Source of the DNA: an uncultured Brevibacillus sp.
GTDB lineage: Bacteria; Bacillota; Bacilli; Brevibacillales; Brevibacillaceae
DNA length: 45,854 nucleotides
Assembly (NCBI GenBank): GCA_946402065.1
Contig: CAMIVR010000024.1
Span: forward strand, 1-45,854
Direction of reading: 5' to 3'
This document shows positions 6,499-14,526 of the stretch, piece by piece; the first letter of the stretch is position 1, and each line of letters opens with the position of its first letter. Under the pieces are notes generated by a model. That model saw nothing but the letters and a program-made list of their open reading frames with translations, was not told the DNA's origin and ran no database searches. Both the position numbers and the translations under genes were made by a program.

Positions 6499-7371
6499 CT
6501 ATTTCATGATCCGATTTTTTATCGCTTCCCCTGTCGGTGTTACGGCAAGTCCGCCGAGAGCGGTTTCTCTGAACGCCCGCGGCATCTTTTTACCGATCTC
6601 GTACATCGCGCCAATCACTTCGTCGCAGGGGATCTGGCTCTCAATGCCCGCCAAGGCAATATCTGCTGCGGAAAAGGCAATGGACGAACCGATGACGTTG
6701 CGCTTGATGCAAGGCACTTCCACAAGGCCGGCCACCGGATCACACACCAGCCCGAGCATGGATTTGAGCGCGATCGCTGCAGCGTGAACGGCCTGGCCCG
6801 GCGTGCCCTGCTTGATTTCGACAATCGCGGCCGCCGCCATCGCGGTCGCGGAGCCGACTTCAGCCTGGCATCCTCCTGCTGCTCCCGAGATGAACGAGCG
6901 GTTGGCAATGACATAGCCGACGGCACTGGCTGCAAACAGCCCCATCACCAGATGCTCGAACGTATAGCCTTGATGCTCGTGAAGGGAAAACAGACACCCG
7001 GGCAAAATGCCAGCCGATCCGGCGGTCGGCGTCGCGACAATAATGCCCATCCGCGCATTCATTTCCGAGGTGGCAAACGCGAACCGCATCGCATCTGCGA
7101 CGATATTCCCCGTGAGGTGCTTGCCCTGTTCGAGATAGCGCTCCAGCTTGTACGCGTCCCCTCCGGAAATTCCACTGGGGGCCTGCGAATGGTCGGTAAC
7201 GCCCTGATCGATCGCTGCTTTCATTTTGTGCAGGCGAATTTTCATTTTCTCGATGATTTCATGCTCCGGCAGCCCTGATTGATTGCTTTCACGCGCCAGC
7301 ATCACATCGGCGATGCTCATCTTCGTCCGCTCACACAGCTCCAGAAGTTCTTTCATTGACGTGAAGTTCAT
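6499..7371 (-). CDS. sdaAA: L-serine dehydratase, alpha subunit
   Basis: A 290-aa iron-sulfur L-serine deaminase subunit (serine to pyruvate plus ammonia). The diagnostic run SGGDAYKLERYL, MGIIVATPTAGSAGILPG, SGAAGGCQAEVGSATAMAAA and GLVCDPVAGLVEVPCIKRN is present, including the cysteines that hold the 4Fe-4S cluster, and the length matches the Bacillus alpha subunit. GGGAGG lies 8 nt before the ATG at 7371. The start lies inside the 3' end of sdaAB (41-nt overlap), so translation is probably coupled. In the operon it takes serine made by GlyA to pyruvate, which explains the glycine riboswitch in front. Confidence 0.95.
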   Translation of the reverse strand: MNFTSMKELLELCERTKMSIADVMLARESNQSGLPEHEIIEKMKIRLHKMKAAIDQGVTDHSQAPSGISGGDAYKLERYLEQGKHLTGNIVADAMRFAFATSEMNARMGIIVATPTAGSAGILPGCLFSLHEHQGYTFEHLVMGLFAASAVGYVIANRSFISGAAGGCQAEVGSATAMAAAAIVEIKQGTPGQAVHAAAIALKSMLGLVCDPVAGLVEVPCIKRNVIGSSIAFSAADIALAGIESQIPCDEVIGAMYEIGKKMPRAFRETALGGLAVTPTGEAIKNRIMK

Positions 7372-7888
7372 GTTCGCTCCTCCCTATGCGTCGCACAGCA
7401 TGGTTTCCTTTATACGGTTTTCTGATCGCATCGAGGTTGAGGTCGAGATTCAAGGGGAGATCCACTTCATTTCCGTTTATAAGGAAAATTTTGGATAGTC
7501 CTCCACCTAGCGAGACCCCGCCGATGACCGCCGATTCGTTATTCCTTCTTACTGCTACCAGGACGGTGTTGGGATGATCGTAGTACGGGCAGTCTCCGCG
7601 GAATTCGAATGCCACCGCCATGCTTCGCTCTGCGGCGATTGCTGCCGCTTCCTTGATCCGGATGTCATCCGTGTCCATTCCGAGCAATCCGCCGATGATG
7701 GCTTTATCCGTCCCGTGCCCTTTGTATGTTTCCGAAAAGGAATCATAAAAAATGATAGTGGCCTCATGCGGCTCCCCGCCGAGAAAGTCGTGGACGAACT
7801 TGCCAATCGCAACTACACCCGCAGTATGCGAGCTGGAAGGGCCCACCATGATTGGACCGATAATATCAAAGCAGCTATTGTATATCAT
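7331..7888 (-). CDS. sdaAB: L-serine dehydratase, beta subunit, ACT domain missing
   Basis: The first ~145 residues are a normal beta subunit: CFDIIGPIMVGPSSSHTAG, GHGTDKAIIGGLLGM and the IGGVSLGGG strand. Relatives then have an ACT domain of about 70 residues (total about 220); here the protein continues EVDLPLNLDLNLDAIRKPYK and an arginine-rich, unrelated tail to residue 185. Only about 75 nt lie between the end of homology and the start of sdaAA, so this is an internal deletion with a frame change, not a single frameshift. AAGGAGG sits 7 nt before the ATG. The catalytic alpha/beta interface could survive; serine sensing by the ACT domain would be lost. Confidence 0.9.
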   Translation of the reverse strand: MIYNSCFDIIGPIMVGPSSSHTAGVVAIGKFVHDFLGGEPHEATIIFYDSFSETYKGHGTDKAIIGGLLGMDTDDIRIKEAAAIAAERSMAVAFEFRGDCPYYDHPNTVLVAVRRNNESAVIGGVSLGGGLSKIFLINGNEVDLPLNLDLNLDAIRKPYKGNHAVRRIGRSEHELHVNERTSGAV

Positions 7889-7918
7889 GGATATGCCTCC
7901 TTGCGAGTGGTCGAAGCA

Positions 7919-9154
7919 TTACTGATAAAGCGGAAATGATTCGGTCAACTGGCGGACACGATCGCGTACCTGTGCGGTTGCATTCGCTCCGCCTTTTTCT
8001 TTTAGCAAGATGGCGATCGCCCGCCCGATGACCTGCATCTCCGGCTCCTTCAACCCGCGTGTCGTGATCGCGGGCGTTCCAATGCGAACACCGCTGGTCA
8101 CAAACGGGCTCGCCGTATCGTAAGGGATGGTGTTTTTATTGACGGTAATCCCCGCCTCTTCCAGCAAGAATTCCGCTTCTTTTCCCGTTAATCCCCACGG
8201 GCGGACGTCGAGCAGCAGCAAGTGATTATCCGTCCCGCCGGTCACGACAGCAGCGCCCTCATGCAGTAGTGTCTTGGCTAAAACATCGGCATTTTTCACT
8301 ACTTGCTCTGCATAGGCAGTAAAGCTCGGCTGCAGCGCTTCCTTGAAACAAACCGCCTTGGCTGCGATCACATGCATGAGCGGACCGCCCTGGATGCCGG
8401 GGAAAATCGCCTTGTTGATCCCCTTGAAAATCTCCTCGTCATTGGTCAAAATCACGCCGCCGCGGGGGCCGCGCAAAGTCTTGTGCGTTGTGCTCGTCAC
8501 CACGTCGGCATGGGGGATGGGCGAAGGATGCAGACCGGCCGGGACCAGACCGGCTATGTGCGCCATATCCACCATCAATTTGGCGCCGATTTTATCGGCA
8601 ATTTGCTTAAACGTGGCAAAATCAATCTGTCGCGGATAGGCGCTCGATCCCGCGATTATCAGCTTCGGCCGTTCGCGCAAAGCTGTCGCCTCGACCTCGT
8701 CATAATCAATCAGGTGTGTGTCCTCTCTTACGCCGTAGGCGACGACGTTGAACCACTTGCCCGACAGGCTGACCGGGCTTCCATGGGTCAAATGTCCGCC
8801 ATGCGAGAGATTCATGCCCATAATCGTGTCACCGGGCTGAAGCAGGGAGAATAGCACCGCTGTATTCGCCTGCGCTCCGGAATGGGGCTGAACATTGGCA
8901 TACGTGGCACCGAACAAGGCCTTTACCCGCTCGATGGCCAGCCGTTCGACCGTATCCACGTGCTCGCAGCCGCCATAGTAGCGTTTTCCCGGATAGCCTT
9001 CCGCGTATTTATTGGTCAATACGGTGCCCATCGCTTCCATGACCTCCCGGCTGACGAAGTTCTCGGATGCAATCAATTCCAGCGTCATCTGCTGTCTTGC
9101 CCGTTCGCTGCCGATCGCTAAAAAAATGTCAAAATCTCGCTCCTGCAAACCCAT
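7919..9154 (-). CDS. glyA: Serine hydroxymethyltransferase
   Basis: A 411-aa PLP enzyme that interconverts serine plus tetrahydrofolate with glycine plus methylene-tetrahydrofolate. Full family length; [42 protein letters not shown] and the PLP lysine in [14 protein letters not shown] are all present. GGAGGAG precedes the ATG at 9154. It is the first gene after the glycine riboswitch and is followed by sdaAB after 30 nt. The order riboswitch-glyA-sdaAB-sdaAA-gcvH implies excess glycine is converted to serine and then pyruvate. Many Bacillales have a second, housekeeping glyA elsewhere; this copy looks like the catabolic one. Confidence 0.97.
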   Translation of the reverse strand: MGLQERDFDIFLAIGSERARQQMTLELIASENFVSREVMEAMGTVLTNKYAEGYPGKRYYGGCEHVDTVERLAIERVKALFGATYANVQPHSGAQANTAVLFSLLQPGDTIMGMNLSHGGHLTHGSPVSLSGKWFNVVAYGVREDTHLIDYDEVEATALRERPKLIIAGSSAYPRQIDFATFKQIADKIGAKLMVDMAHIAGLVPAGLHPSPIPHADVVTSTTHKTLRGPRGGVILTNDEEIFKGINKAIFPGIQGGPLMHVIAAKAVCFKEALQPSFTAYAEQVVKNADVLAKTLLHEGAAVVTGGTDNHLLLLDVRPWGLTGKEAEFLLEEAGITVNKNTIPYDTASPFVTSGVRIGTPAITTRGLKEPEMQVIGRAIAILLKEKGGANATAQVRDRVRQLTESFPLYQ

Positions 9155-9186
9155 GAGTTCTCCTCCTTTTTGCTACCTTTCCTTAA

Positions 9187-9266
9187 AAAACTTGGCTACG
9201 CCAAGCTTTTTGGCGTGGCCTTAGTTGCCCTTTTGTCGATGGGAATTTTTATAAATTCCTATCGAC
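9187..9266 (+). repeat. Palindromic repeat element, copy 1 (in the glyA leader)
   Basis: Two adjacent hairpins: arms 9194-9204 and 9210-9220 (GGCTACGCCAA with TTGGCGTGGCC), then arms 9235-9248 and 9253-9266 (GTCGATGGGAATTT with AAATTCCTATCGAC, one mismatch). The first 53 nt match 45802-45854 at 48 of 53 positions, in the same orientation. It sits between the riboswitch terminator and the glyA ribosome binding site. The double-hairpin form is like the ends of IS200/IS605 elements or REP-type repeats; neither is proved. Confidence 0.7.
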
Positions 9267-9270
9267 CAAC

Positions 9271-9324
9271 AAAAAAAGGACGAAGGAAAGATAGATTACC
9301 GTATAATCTACCTTTCCTCTGTCC
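9271..9324 (-). terminator. Riboswitch-controlled terminator (expression platform)
   Basis: On the minus strand GGACAGAGGAAAGGTAGATT pairs with the downstream AATCTATCTTTCCTTCGTCC around a short loop, followed by seven Ts (9271-9277 on the plus strand are all A). The 5' arm begins right after the second aptamer, the usual layout of a glycine-on switch in which the bound aptamer prevents termination. Confidence 0.85.
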
Positions 9325-9500
9325 TTTTTACCTGAGAGTTTAACTCCGCCTTGTCGCTTGGAGTATTCCCCGTTGGTGGCTTTTAAAGCGCTCTCCAGAG
9401 GTACGTCCAATTGTAGTATCTTTTACCTGAGAGATTAATCCCAAAGGTTTTATGGGACTTGCTCCTTCGGTGCCAGACGAGTCGTCTGGTCTCTCCTACA
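9318..9500 (-). promoter_or_regulatory. Tandem glycine riboswitch
   Basis: Read on the minus strand there are two aptamers in series. The first has GGAGAGACC, CACCGAAGGAGCAAG and AATCTCTCAGGTAAAA (about 9423-9497). The second has TGGAGAGCGC, GCCACCAACGGGGAA and AACTCTCAGGTAAAA (about 9325-9405). The CTCTCAGGTAAAA close and the CACCGAAGG/CACCAACGGGG loops are the hallmark of the gcvT element. It controls glyA-sdaAB-sdaAA-gcvH through the terminator just downstream. Confidence 0.95.
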
Positions 9501-9542
9501 ATCTTCATCCGCAGCTATTGAATTGATCTTCGCATCTCTTGT

Positions 9543-9572
9543 AGTAAATCATGCCAATCCTGATCTTGTCAA
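9543..9572 (-). promoter_or_regulatory. Sigma-A promoter of the riboswitch-glyA operon
   Basis: TTGACA-like -35 (TTGACA at 9567-9572 with the last base of the hexamer in the spacer direction) and TTTACT (9543-9548) 18 nt apart on the minus strand, about 40 nt before the first aptamer. Confidence 0.55.
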
Positions 9573-9832
9573 TTCCAAAGAGAAATATTATTTCGTTAAT
9601 TTGGAGAAAATCGTCAAGGAAGACCATTTTCAGAGGATGAAGTATCAGAGTCCACTCTTCGCAACTGACGGGTTTATTGAGCGATCGAACCTGTTAGCAC
9701 ATCGCCTCCCCTCTATTTCAGTACGGCTTCATGTTGCCAGGGCCTATAACGGGGCCCTTTCTTCCCTTTTAACAAGGATGAAAGCCCGGGGTTGAACGAA
9801 CATGCGCGAGACTTTCCGGAGTGGTAGCGCTC
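9573..9832. other. Intergenic stretch without a convincing gene
   Basis: Between the riboswitch promoter and the M42 gene. A plus-strand frame of 90 codons exists from 9523 but has no ribosome binding site and overlaps the promoter. A small hairpin AGGGCC/GGCCCT at about 9739-9758 is followed by a pyrimidine-rich run on the plus strand. Nothing else is seen. Confidence 0.5.
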
Positions 9833-10906
9833 CTAGTGAATCGCTGCAAGCATAGCGCTGTCCAGCCTTTTTACAACCCCGCATAAGAGGCGCTTCGCTG
9901 CATGATAATCATCGTGGTGGACGATTGCAGCGTGACTGTGAATATAGCGTGCCGGGATGGCAATCACTGCAGAAGGCACCCCTTTGCCGTGCATGTGGAT
10001 TGCTCCAGCATCCGTGCCCCCCTGGCCGACGTAAAACTGATAAGGGATTCCCTCTCGTTCACACGTATCGATGAGCAAATCTCTCAGTCCAGGCAGCATG
10101 ATCATTGTGCGATCCATTAGCCGGATCAACACACCTTCGCCCAAATTTCCCATGCCTTCTTTGATTCCTGGCGTATCACCGGCGGGACTGGCCTCCAATG
10201 CCAAGAACAGGTCTGGATCGATCATCTGCGCGGCGGTTTTCGCTCCTCTCAACCCCACTTCTTCCTGTACCGACGCCCCCGCGTAGACAGTATTCGAATG
10301 AGGGGCAGATGATGAGTGAAGCTCCTTCAACAGCTCCACAGCGAGCGCACAACCAAAGCGGTTATCCCACGCCTTTGCCATCAGCTTCTTCCCGTTTGCC
10401 ATCACTGTGAACGGGCATACGGGAAGCACCGGCTGACCAGGGCGGATCCCCAACTTCTCCGCTTCATCCCGAGAGTCAATCCCGACATCGATGAACATCT
10501 TCTCCATTTCCATCGGTCTGTTGCGATCATCATCACTCATCCCGTGCGGCGGAACCGATCCAATCACACCGACAATCGGCCCGTTGTTCGTGATTACTTG
10601 CACACGCTGAGCCAGCAGCACCTGACTCCACCATCCGCCAAGCGGTTGAAATATAAGGAACCCCTTCTCCGTAATCCGGGTGACCATAAAGCCAACTTCG
10701 TCCATATGACCTGCGACCATGATTCGCGGTCCGTTATCCATGCCCCGTTTTACGCCGAAGATGCTCCCGAGGTTGTCGCAGACGATTTCGTCCGTATAAG
10801 CAGATATATATTCCCTCATGATCGCCCGTACCTCCCCTTCAAATCCAGGTGCGCCCGGCGCTTCCGTCAAACGCTTCCACAATTCCAACTGAAACACGTC
10901 AAACAT
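9833..10906 (-). CDS. M42 family metallopeptidase (glutamyl/general aminopeptidase)
   Basis: A 357-aa cytosolic di-metal aminopeptidase that forms large tetrahedral assemblies in characterised relatives. Metal and catalytic motifs in order: VAGHMDEVGFMV (about 67-78), KAWDNRFGCALA, QEEVGLRGAK with the general-base Glu-Glu pair, ALEASPAGDTPG, and the C-terminal IPARYIHSHAAIVHHDD. Length is standard. GAGGAAAATC precedes the ATG at 10906. It lies between kbl and the glycine operon on the same strand, but with gaps of over 240 nt on each side, so it is probably its own unit. It would trim short peptides delivered by the nearby transporter; that link is inference. Confidence 0.93.
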   Translation of the reverse strand: MFDVFQLELWKRLTEAPGAPGFEGEVRAIMREYISAYTDEIVCDNLGSIFGVKRGMDNGPRIMVAGHMDEVGFMVTRITEKGFLIFQPLGGWWSQVLLAQRVQVITNNGPIVGVIGSVPPHGMSDDDRNRPMEMEKMFIDVGIDSRDEAEKLGIRPGQPVLPVCPFTVMANGKKLMAKAWDNRFGCALAVELLKELHSSSAPHSNTVYAGASVQEEVGLRGAKTAAQMIDPDLFLALEASPAGDTPGIKEGMGNLGEGVLIRLMDRTMIMLPGLRDLLIDTCEREGIPYQFYVGQGGTDAGAIHMHGKGVPSAVIAIPARYIHSHAAIVHHDDYHAAKRLLCGVVKRLDSAMLAAIH

Positions 10907-11148
10907 GCGATTTTCCTCCTCGTTCGTGTTACATTCCTCTGGCCTGCTTCATCTCAGATTTCCCGGATTTAATGACTCCAGCTCGGGAACGACAAAACGC
11001 CTTGACCTACCGCGTAAATCCATACATTTTCCCCCGGTTGAACGGTTTTCCTGCTGATTTCCTCATGGCCCCTGCAGATTGAGACCTGTTGCCCCAACTG
11101 TGAAGACCTGTCTTTGCGTAATCCGGCAAAGCTGATACTCAGAGAACT

Positions 11149-12327
11149 CTACGTGATGAGCTTCAGTTCTCTTCCCACCTTGGCAAAAACGTCAAGCGCG
11201 GTTTGCAAATCTTCTTTTGTATGGACCGCCGTCACAATTGTCCGAACGCGTGCCGCTCCCGCCGGAACAGTCGGATATCCGATGCAGGTCCCCATGACTC
11301 CCTCTGCGAACAGGCGGTCGGAAAATTTCATGGTGAGCGCTTCGTCCCCGACAATAACCGGTGTGATCGGTGATTCACTCTTTCCGATGTCAAAACCGAG
11401 ATCTTGCAATCCTTGTTTAAAGAAACGCGTGTTCTCCCACAGTCTGTCGATAAGTCCCTGCTCATTCAAAAGAACGTCAACCGCTGCAAGGCAGGCTGCG
11501 GTCACTGCTGGTGGATGCGAGGTGCTGAACAGAAACGGTCGTGCCCGCTGTATTAGATATTCGCAAACGGCGCTGGAACTAGCGACATAACCGCCAAGCA
11601 CGCCAATCGCCTTTGACAGTGTACCGACTTGAATATGGACTCGTCCGTTGAGATCGAAGTGGTCGACCGTGCCTCGCCCATTGCGGCCAAAGACCCCACT
11701 CGCATGAGCGTCGTCCACCATGATCAGTGCGTCGTACATTTCCGCCAGCTCGACAATATCAGGAAGCGGGGCAACATCTCCGTCCATGGAAAATACGCCG
11801 TCGGTGACAACGATCCGTTTTCTGTAATGCTGCGTCTCTTGCAGTGCCTTTTCCAAATCGCCCATATCAGCGTGTTGGTAAATGCGGCGCGCCGCTTTCG
11901 TAAGCCGGATTCCGTCAATGATCGATGCGTGATTGAGAGCATCGGAAATTACAATGTCTTGTTCGTCAAGCAGTGCGCTAAGCACTCCGACGTTCGCGGT
12001 AAATCCGGACTGGAAAACAAGCGACGCCTCGGTATGTTTAAATGCTGCCAGCTTACGCTCCAACTCAACATGCATGGAGAACGTGCCGGCTATTGTCCGT
12101 ACTGAACCAGTCCCCGTACCCAATTTCTCGATAGCCCTAAAAGCTGCCGCTTTCATTTTCGGGTGGGTCGTCAATCCCAGATAGTTGTTGGAGGAAAGCT
12201 GGATAACTTCCCTGCCTCCGATCTGTACTCGTCCACTCTGTTCACTCGCGATCTCAACAAGCTGGTGAAACGAGCTCCTCTCACGCAGCCGGTCCATTTC
12301 TTCCTGCAAATACTCAAATCCCTTCAA
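11149..12327 (-). CDS. kbl: Glycine C-acetyltransferase (2-amino-3-ketobutyrate CoA ligase)
   Basis: A 392-aa PLP enzyme of the alpha-oxoamine synthase family that cleaves 2-amino-3-ketobutyrate with CoA to glycine and acetyl-CoA, the second step of threonine breakdown. SSNNYLGLTTHP, GTGSVRTIAGT, DALNHASIIDGIRL, DDAHASGVFG and the PLP lysine 239 in GTLSKAIGVLGG fit Kbl rather than BioF or HemA. The start is TTG at 12327 with AGGAGGT 6 nt upstream. The usual partner tdh is not adjacent. A near-perfect sigma-54 promoter lies about 100 nt upstream, so expression probably depends on the activator gene next door. Confidence 0.93.
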   Translation of the reverse strand: MKGFEYLQEEMDRLRERSSFHQLVEIASEQSGRVQIGGREVIQLSSNNYLGLTTHPKMKAAAFRAIEKLGTGTGSVRTIAGTFSMHVELERKLAAFKHTEASLVFQSGFTANVGVLSALLDEQDIVISDALNHASIIDGIRLTKAARRIYQHADMGDLEKALQETQHYRKRIVVTDGVFSMDGDVAPLPDIVELAEMYDALIMVDDAHASGVFGRNGRGTVDHFDLNGRVHIQVGTLSKAIGVLGGYVASSSAVCEYLIQRARPFLFSTSHPPAVTAACLAAVDVLLNEQGLIDRLWENTRFFKQGLQDLGFDIGKSESPITPVIVGDEALTMKFSDRLFAEGVMGTCIGYPTVPAGAARVRTIVTAVHTKEDLQTALDVFAKVGRELKLIT

Positions 12328-12427
12328 ACCAAGACCTCCTCATCAAATCGCCTTGCCAGTTGAAAGGAGATGTCCCCTCACCAAAGAGCCCTTTCTCCAT
12401 TTGGACAAAGCTGTACCGACATTATTC

Positions 12428-12443
12428 AGCAAGAGGCGTGCCA
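12428..12443 (-). promoter_or_regulatory. Sigma-54 (-24/-12) promoter of kbl
   Basis: Minus strand TGGCACGCCTCTTGCT: consensus TGGCAC-N5-TTGCW exactly, with 10 nt between the invariant GG and GC. Predicted start about 12416, 90 nt before the kbl start. Upstream, two similar patches (CAAAATGAGAC at about 12503 and CAAAATTAGAC at about 12565) could be activator sites. Confidence 0.8.
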
Positions 12444-12612
12444 GTCGATTCACCTACAGCAGAAAGGGGGTTGAACAGTTGCAACTATTTCTCCAAAAGG
12501 ATCAAAATGAGACTTTTGCTAAAAAAATGCAGCATGACAAGAAGTCCAATTCTGTGAGGAATATCAAAATTAGACTCCAATAACCAATCGCTTTCTTACT
12601 CAAATCCTATAA

Positions 12613-14481
12613 TCAGGAGAAGAAATCCTTCTCTTCGATGTTGTACTCCTTGATTTTGCGAAACAGAGAAGCACGGCTTATTCCCAACATCCCTGCCGCT
12701 TGCTCTTTGCGGTACGGTGGATAGGAAACCCGCTTTAGCGCCAGAGCAATGACTCTTTTTTCTAAACTCTTCAGGTTTAGTTCGTCCCACTCCTTATCTG
12801 CCCGATAGCCCGTCGGCATGCTTGTGTTCATCTTTAGCAGTTTTTCTGGCAAATGATAGGGTTGAACACGTGATCCCGATTCCATTGTAACGGCAAATTC
12901 AATCGCATTGGCCAGTTCACGGACATTCCCTGGCCAGTCGTATTGAGTGAGAATCGTTTCCGTCTCCTGGCTAAATCCCAGAATATTTTTCTGAAGCAAG
13001 TTCCGGTACTCTTGCAGATAGTGCTGAGCAATGACGAGAATATCTTCTCTTCTCTCCCGCAAAGGAGGAATTCGTAAGGGAATCACGTTGAGCCGATAGT
13101 AGAGATCCTCGCGAAACACCCCCTTGCTGACCAGCTCATCAAGATCGCGATGCGTCGCGGCAATGATGCGGACATCGATTTGTTTGGCCGTTTTGTCACT
13201 TCCAATTCGTTCCACTTCTTTTTCCTGCAGCACTCGCAACAGCTTTACCTGAAGGTGCAAAGGCATGTCTCCGATTTCATCAAGAAAGATGGTTCCGCCG
13301 TCAGCCATTTCAAACTTTCCGATCTTTCCTCCTTTTCGCGCACCTGTAAACGCCCCTTCGTCGTAGCCGAACAGCTCGCTCTCCAGTAAATGCTCCGGAA
13401 TGGCCCCGCAGTTGATCGAAATAAATTGGCCGTTCCTGCGTTTGCTGGCCTGGTGGATAGCACGAGCAAACAACTCTTTCCCTGTCCCGCTCTCTCCCAG
13501 AATCAATACCGTTGAGTCGGTTCCAGCAATTTTGACAGCCATTTCCTTGCATCGAACCACATCTTTGCTGCTCCCCAAAATATGCTTTAAGACTTTCTCT
13601 TTTTCATTCCCCCCTTCGTTCTGTACAATCTGCACCATCTGGTCAAGGCTGTCCAAAGTAATCAGCGTTTCTACGATAGCCTGGTTCACTACAATAGGTG
13701 TTCGGGAAATGATAAACTCCTTTTCCTCTCCACAAATGTCCAGACAAATTTTTTTGTTGGTCAGGTCATTACCTTTGTTGCGCAGTACTCCAAGGACCAG
13801 CTGAATTTTTCTGTTCAGCTCGTTTTGGTCAGTGATTCCAACGATTCCTAAATCCTGTTTCGCTTTGCTGTTGATATGGGTAACTCTATCGTAATTGTCA
13901 ACGGAAATGACGCCTTTATCCAAATAATCCATCACGGTCGTCAACTTCTTAACCGTGATTTGCTGTTCCTTATAGATTCGATACTCCCGCAGTTTGCTGG
14001 CGATCAAGTCCGCCATTTTTTGCAAAAAGCTAATGACGGCATCCTCATCTTGAAACAGCCGCCTTCGCTGCTCCTCGTTAAACGCCAGAAGGCCGATCAC
14101 TCCCACACTTTTATCATCCACAATGATCGGACAACAGATTTCTCCCATCTCCAAACAGTTGCCATAGAAGCTGCATGGTTTACACGCGGAATGGTTTCCC
14201 GGGTTTTTGACAATTGCCGCCTCTCCTGTCTGGAGAACAGATTGATAGATGTACTGCCCGACAATGGAGCTCAGAACTCCTTTCTGAGCCATTCCGGTTC
14301 CAGCTACCCTCACCATTCTTTCATCTGCCACTTCCACTTCCATCTTGAGAATGGCCGCCACTGCCTCAGCAATTTGCTGAACGGAATCCTTGATTTCCAT
14401 TAACTGCACGTCAATTACCCCCAGCTCATGGTGATTTTCGTCGATCTTACCAGTCAAATAAATTGCACAATTATGTTGCAT
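12613..14481 (-). CDS. Sigma-54-dependent transcriptional activator (GAF-PAS-AAA+-Fis)
   Basis: A 622-aa bacterial enhancer-binding protein. Residues about 30-165 form a GAF-like sensor with a cysteine cluster (Cys100, 103, 109, 116, 117); about 175-285 resemble a PAS domain (LTTVMDYLDKGVISVDNYDRV). The AAA+ domain has Walker A GESGTGKE (329-336), the sigma-54-contacting GAFTGA loop (376-381), Walker B FLDEIGD and the arginine-finger region; the C-terminus has a Fis-type HTH (AAGMLGISRASLFRKIKEY). The ATG at 14481 has no ribosome binding site, so a start a few codons in (for example GTG at residue 25) is possible. It lies between kbl and the dipeptide operon, both with sigma-54 promoters, which are its likely targets. 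Confidence 0.93.
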   Translation of the reverse strand: MQHNCAIYLTGKIDENHHELGVIDVQLMEIKDSVQQIAEAVAAILKMEVEVADERMVRVAGTGMAQKGVLSSIVGQYIYQSVLQTGEAAIVKNPGNHSACKPCSFYGNCLEMGEICCPIIVDDKSVGVIGLLAFNEEQRRRLFQDEDAVISFLQKMADLIASKLREYRIYKEQQITVKKLTTVMDYLDKGVISVDNYDRVTHINSKAKQDLGIVGITDQNELNRKIQLVLGVLRNKGNDLTNKKICLDICGEEKEFIISRTPIVVNQAIVETLITLDSLDQMVQIVQNEGGNEKEKVLKHILGSSKDVVRCKEMAVKIAGTDSTVLILGESGTGKELFARAIHQASKRRNGQFISINCGAIPEHLLESELFGYDEGAFTGARKGGKIGKFEMADGGTIFLDEIGDMPLHLQVKLLRVLQEKEVERIGSDKTAKQIDVRIIAATHRDLDELVSKGVFREDLYYRLNVIPLRIPPLRERREDILVIAQHYLQEYRNLLQKNILGFSQETETILTQYDWPGNVRELANAIEFAVTMESGSRVQPYHLPEKLLKMNTSMPTGYRADKEWDELNLKSLEKRVIALALKRVSYPPYRKEQAAGMLGISRASLFRKIKEYNIEEKDFFS

Positions 14482-14485
14482 AATT
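14469..14485. promoter_or_regulatory. Perfect dyad across the activator start codon
   Basis: AATTATG (14469-14475) and CATAATT (14479-14485) around a 3-nt centre. It covers the predicted ATG of the activator and could be an autoregulatory operator or an RNA hairpin masking the start. Confidence 0.4.
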
Positions 14486-14521
14486 CAAAGGGAGGCTCCG
14501 TCGTGATTCGGACTCCTCCCT
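14486..14521 (-). terminator. Weak terminator/attenuator between aminotransferase and activator
   Basis: On the minus strand GGGAGG...CCG pairs with CGG...CCTCCC (outer arms 14515-14520 and 14490-14495), followed only by CTTTG. It would reduce but not abolish read-through from the operon into the activator gene. Confidence 0.5.
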
Positions 14522-14526
14522 CTCTG

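Noticed and set aside
9187..9266. Hairpins read as a second terminator for the riboswitch
   Set aside because: There is no T-run after either stem on the minus strand, and a sequence copy exists elsewhere in the window, so a repeat element is the better reading.
9523..9795. Plus-strand frame of 90 codons next to the riboswitch
   Set aside because: No ribosome binding site, no recognisable domains, and it overlaps the riboswitch promoter.
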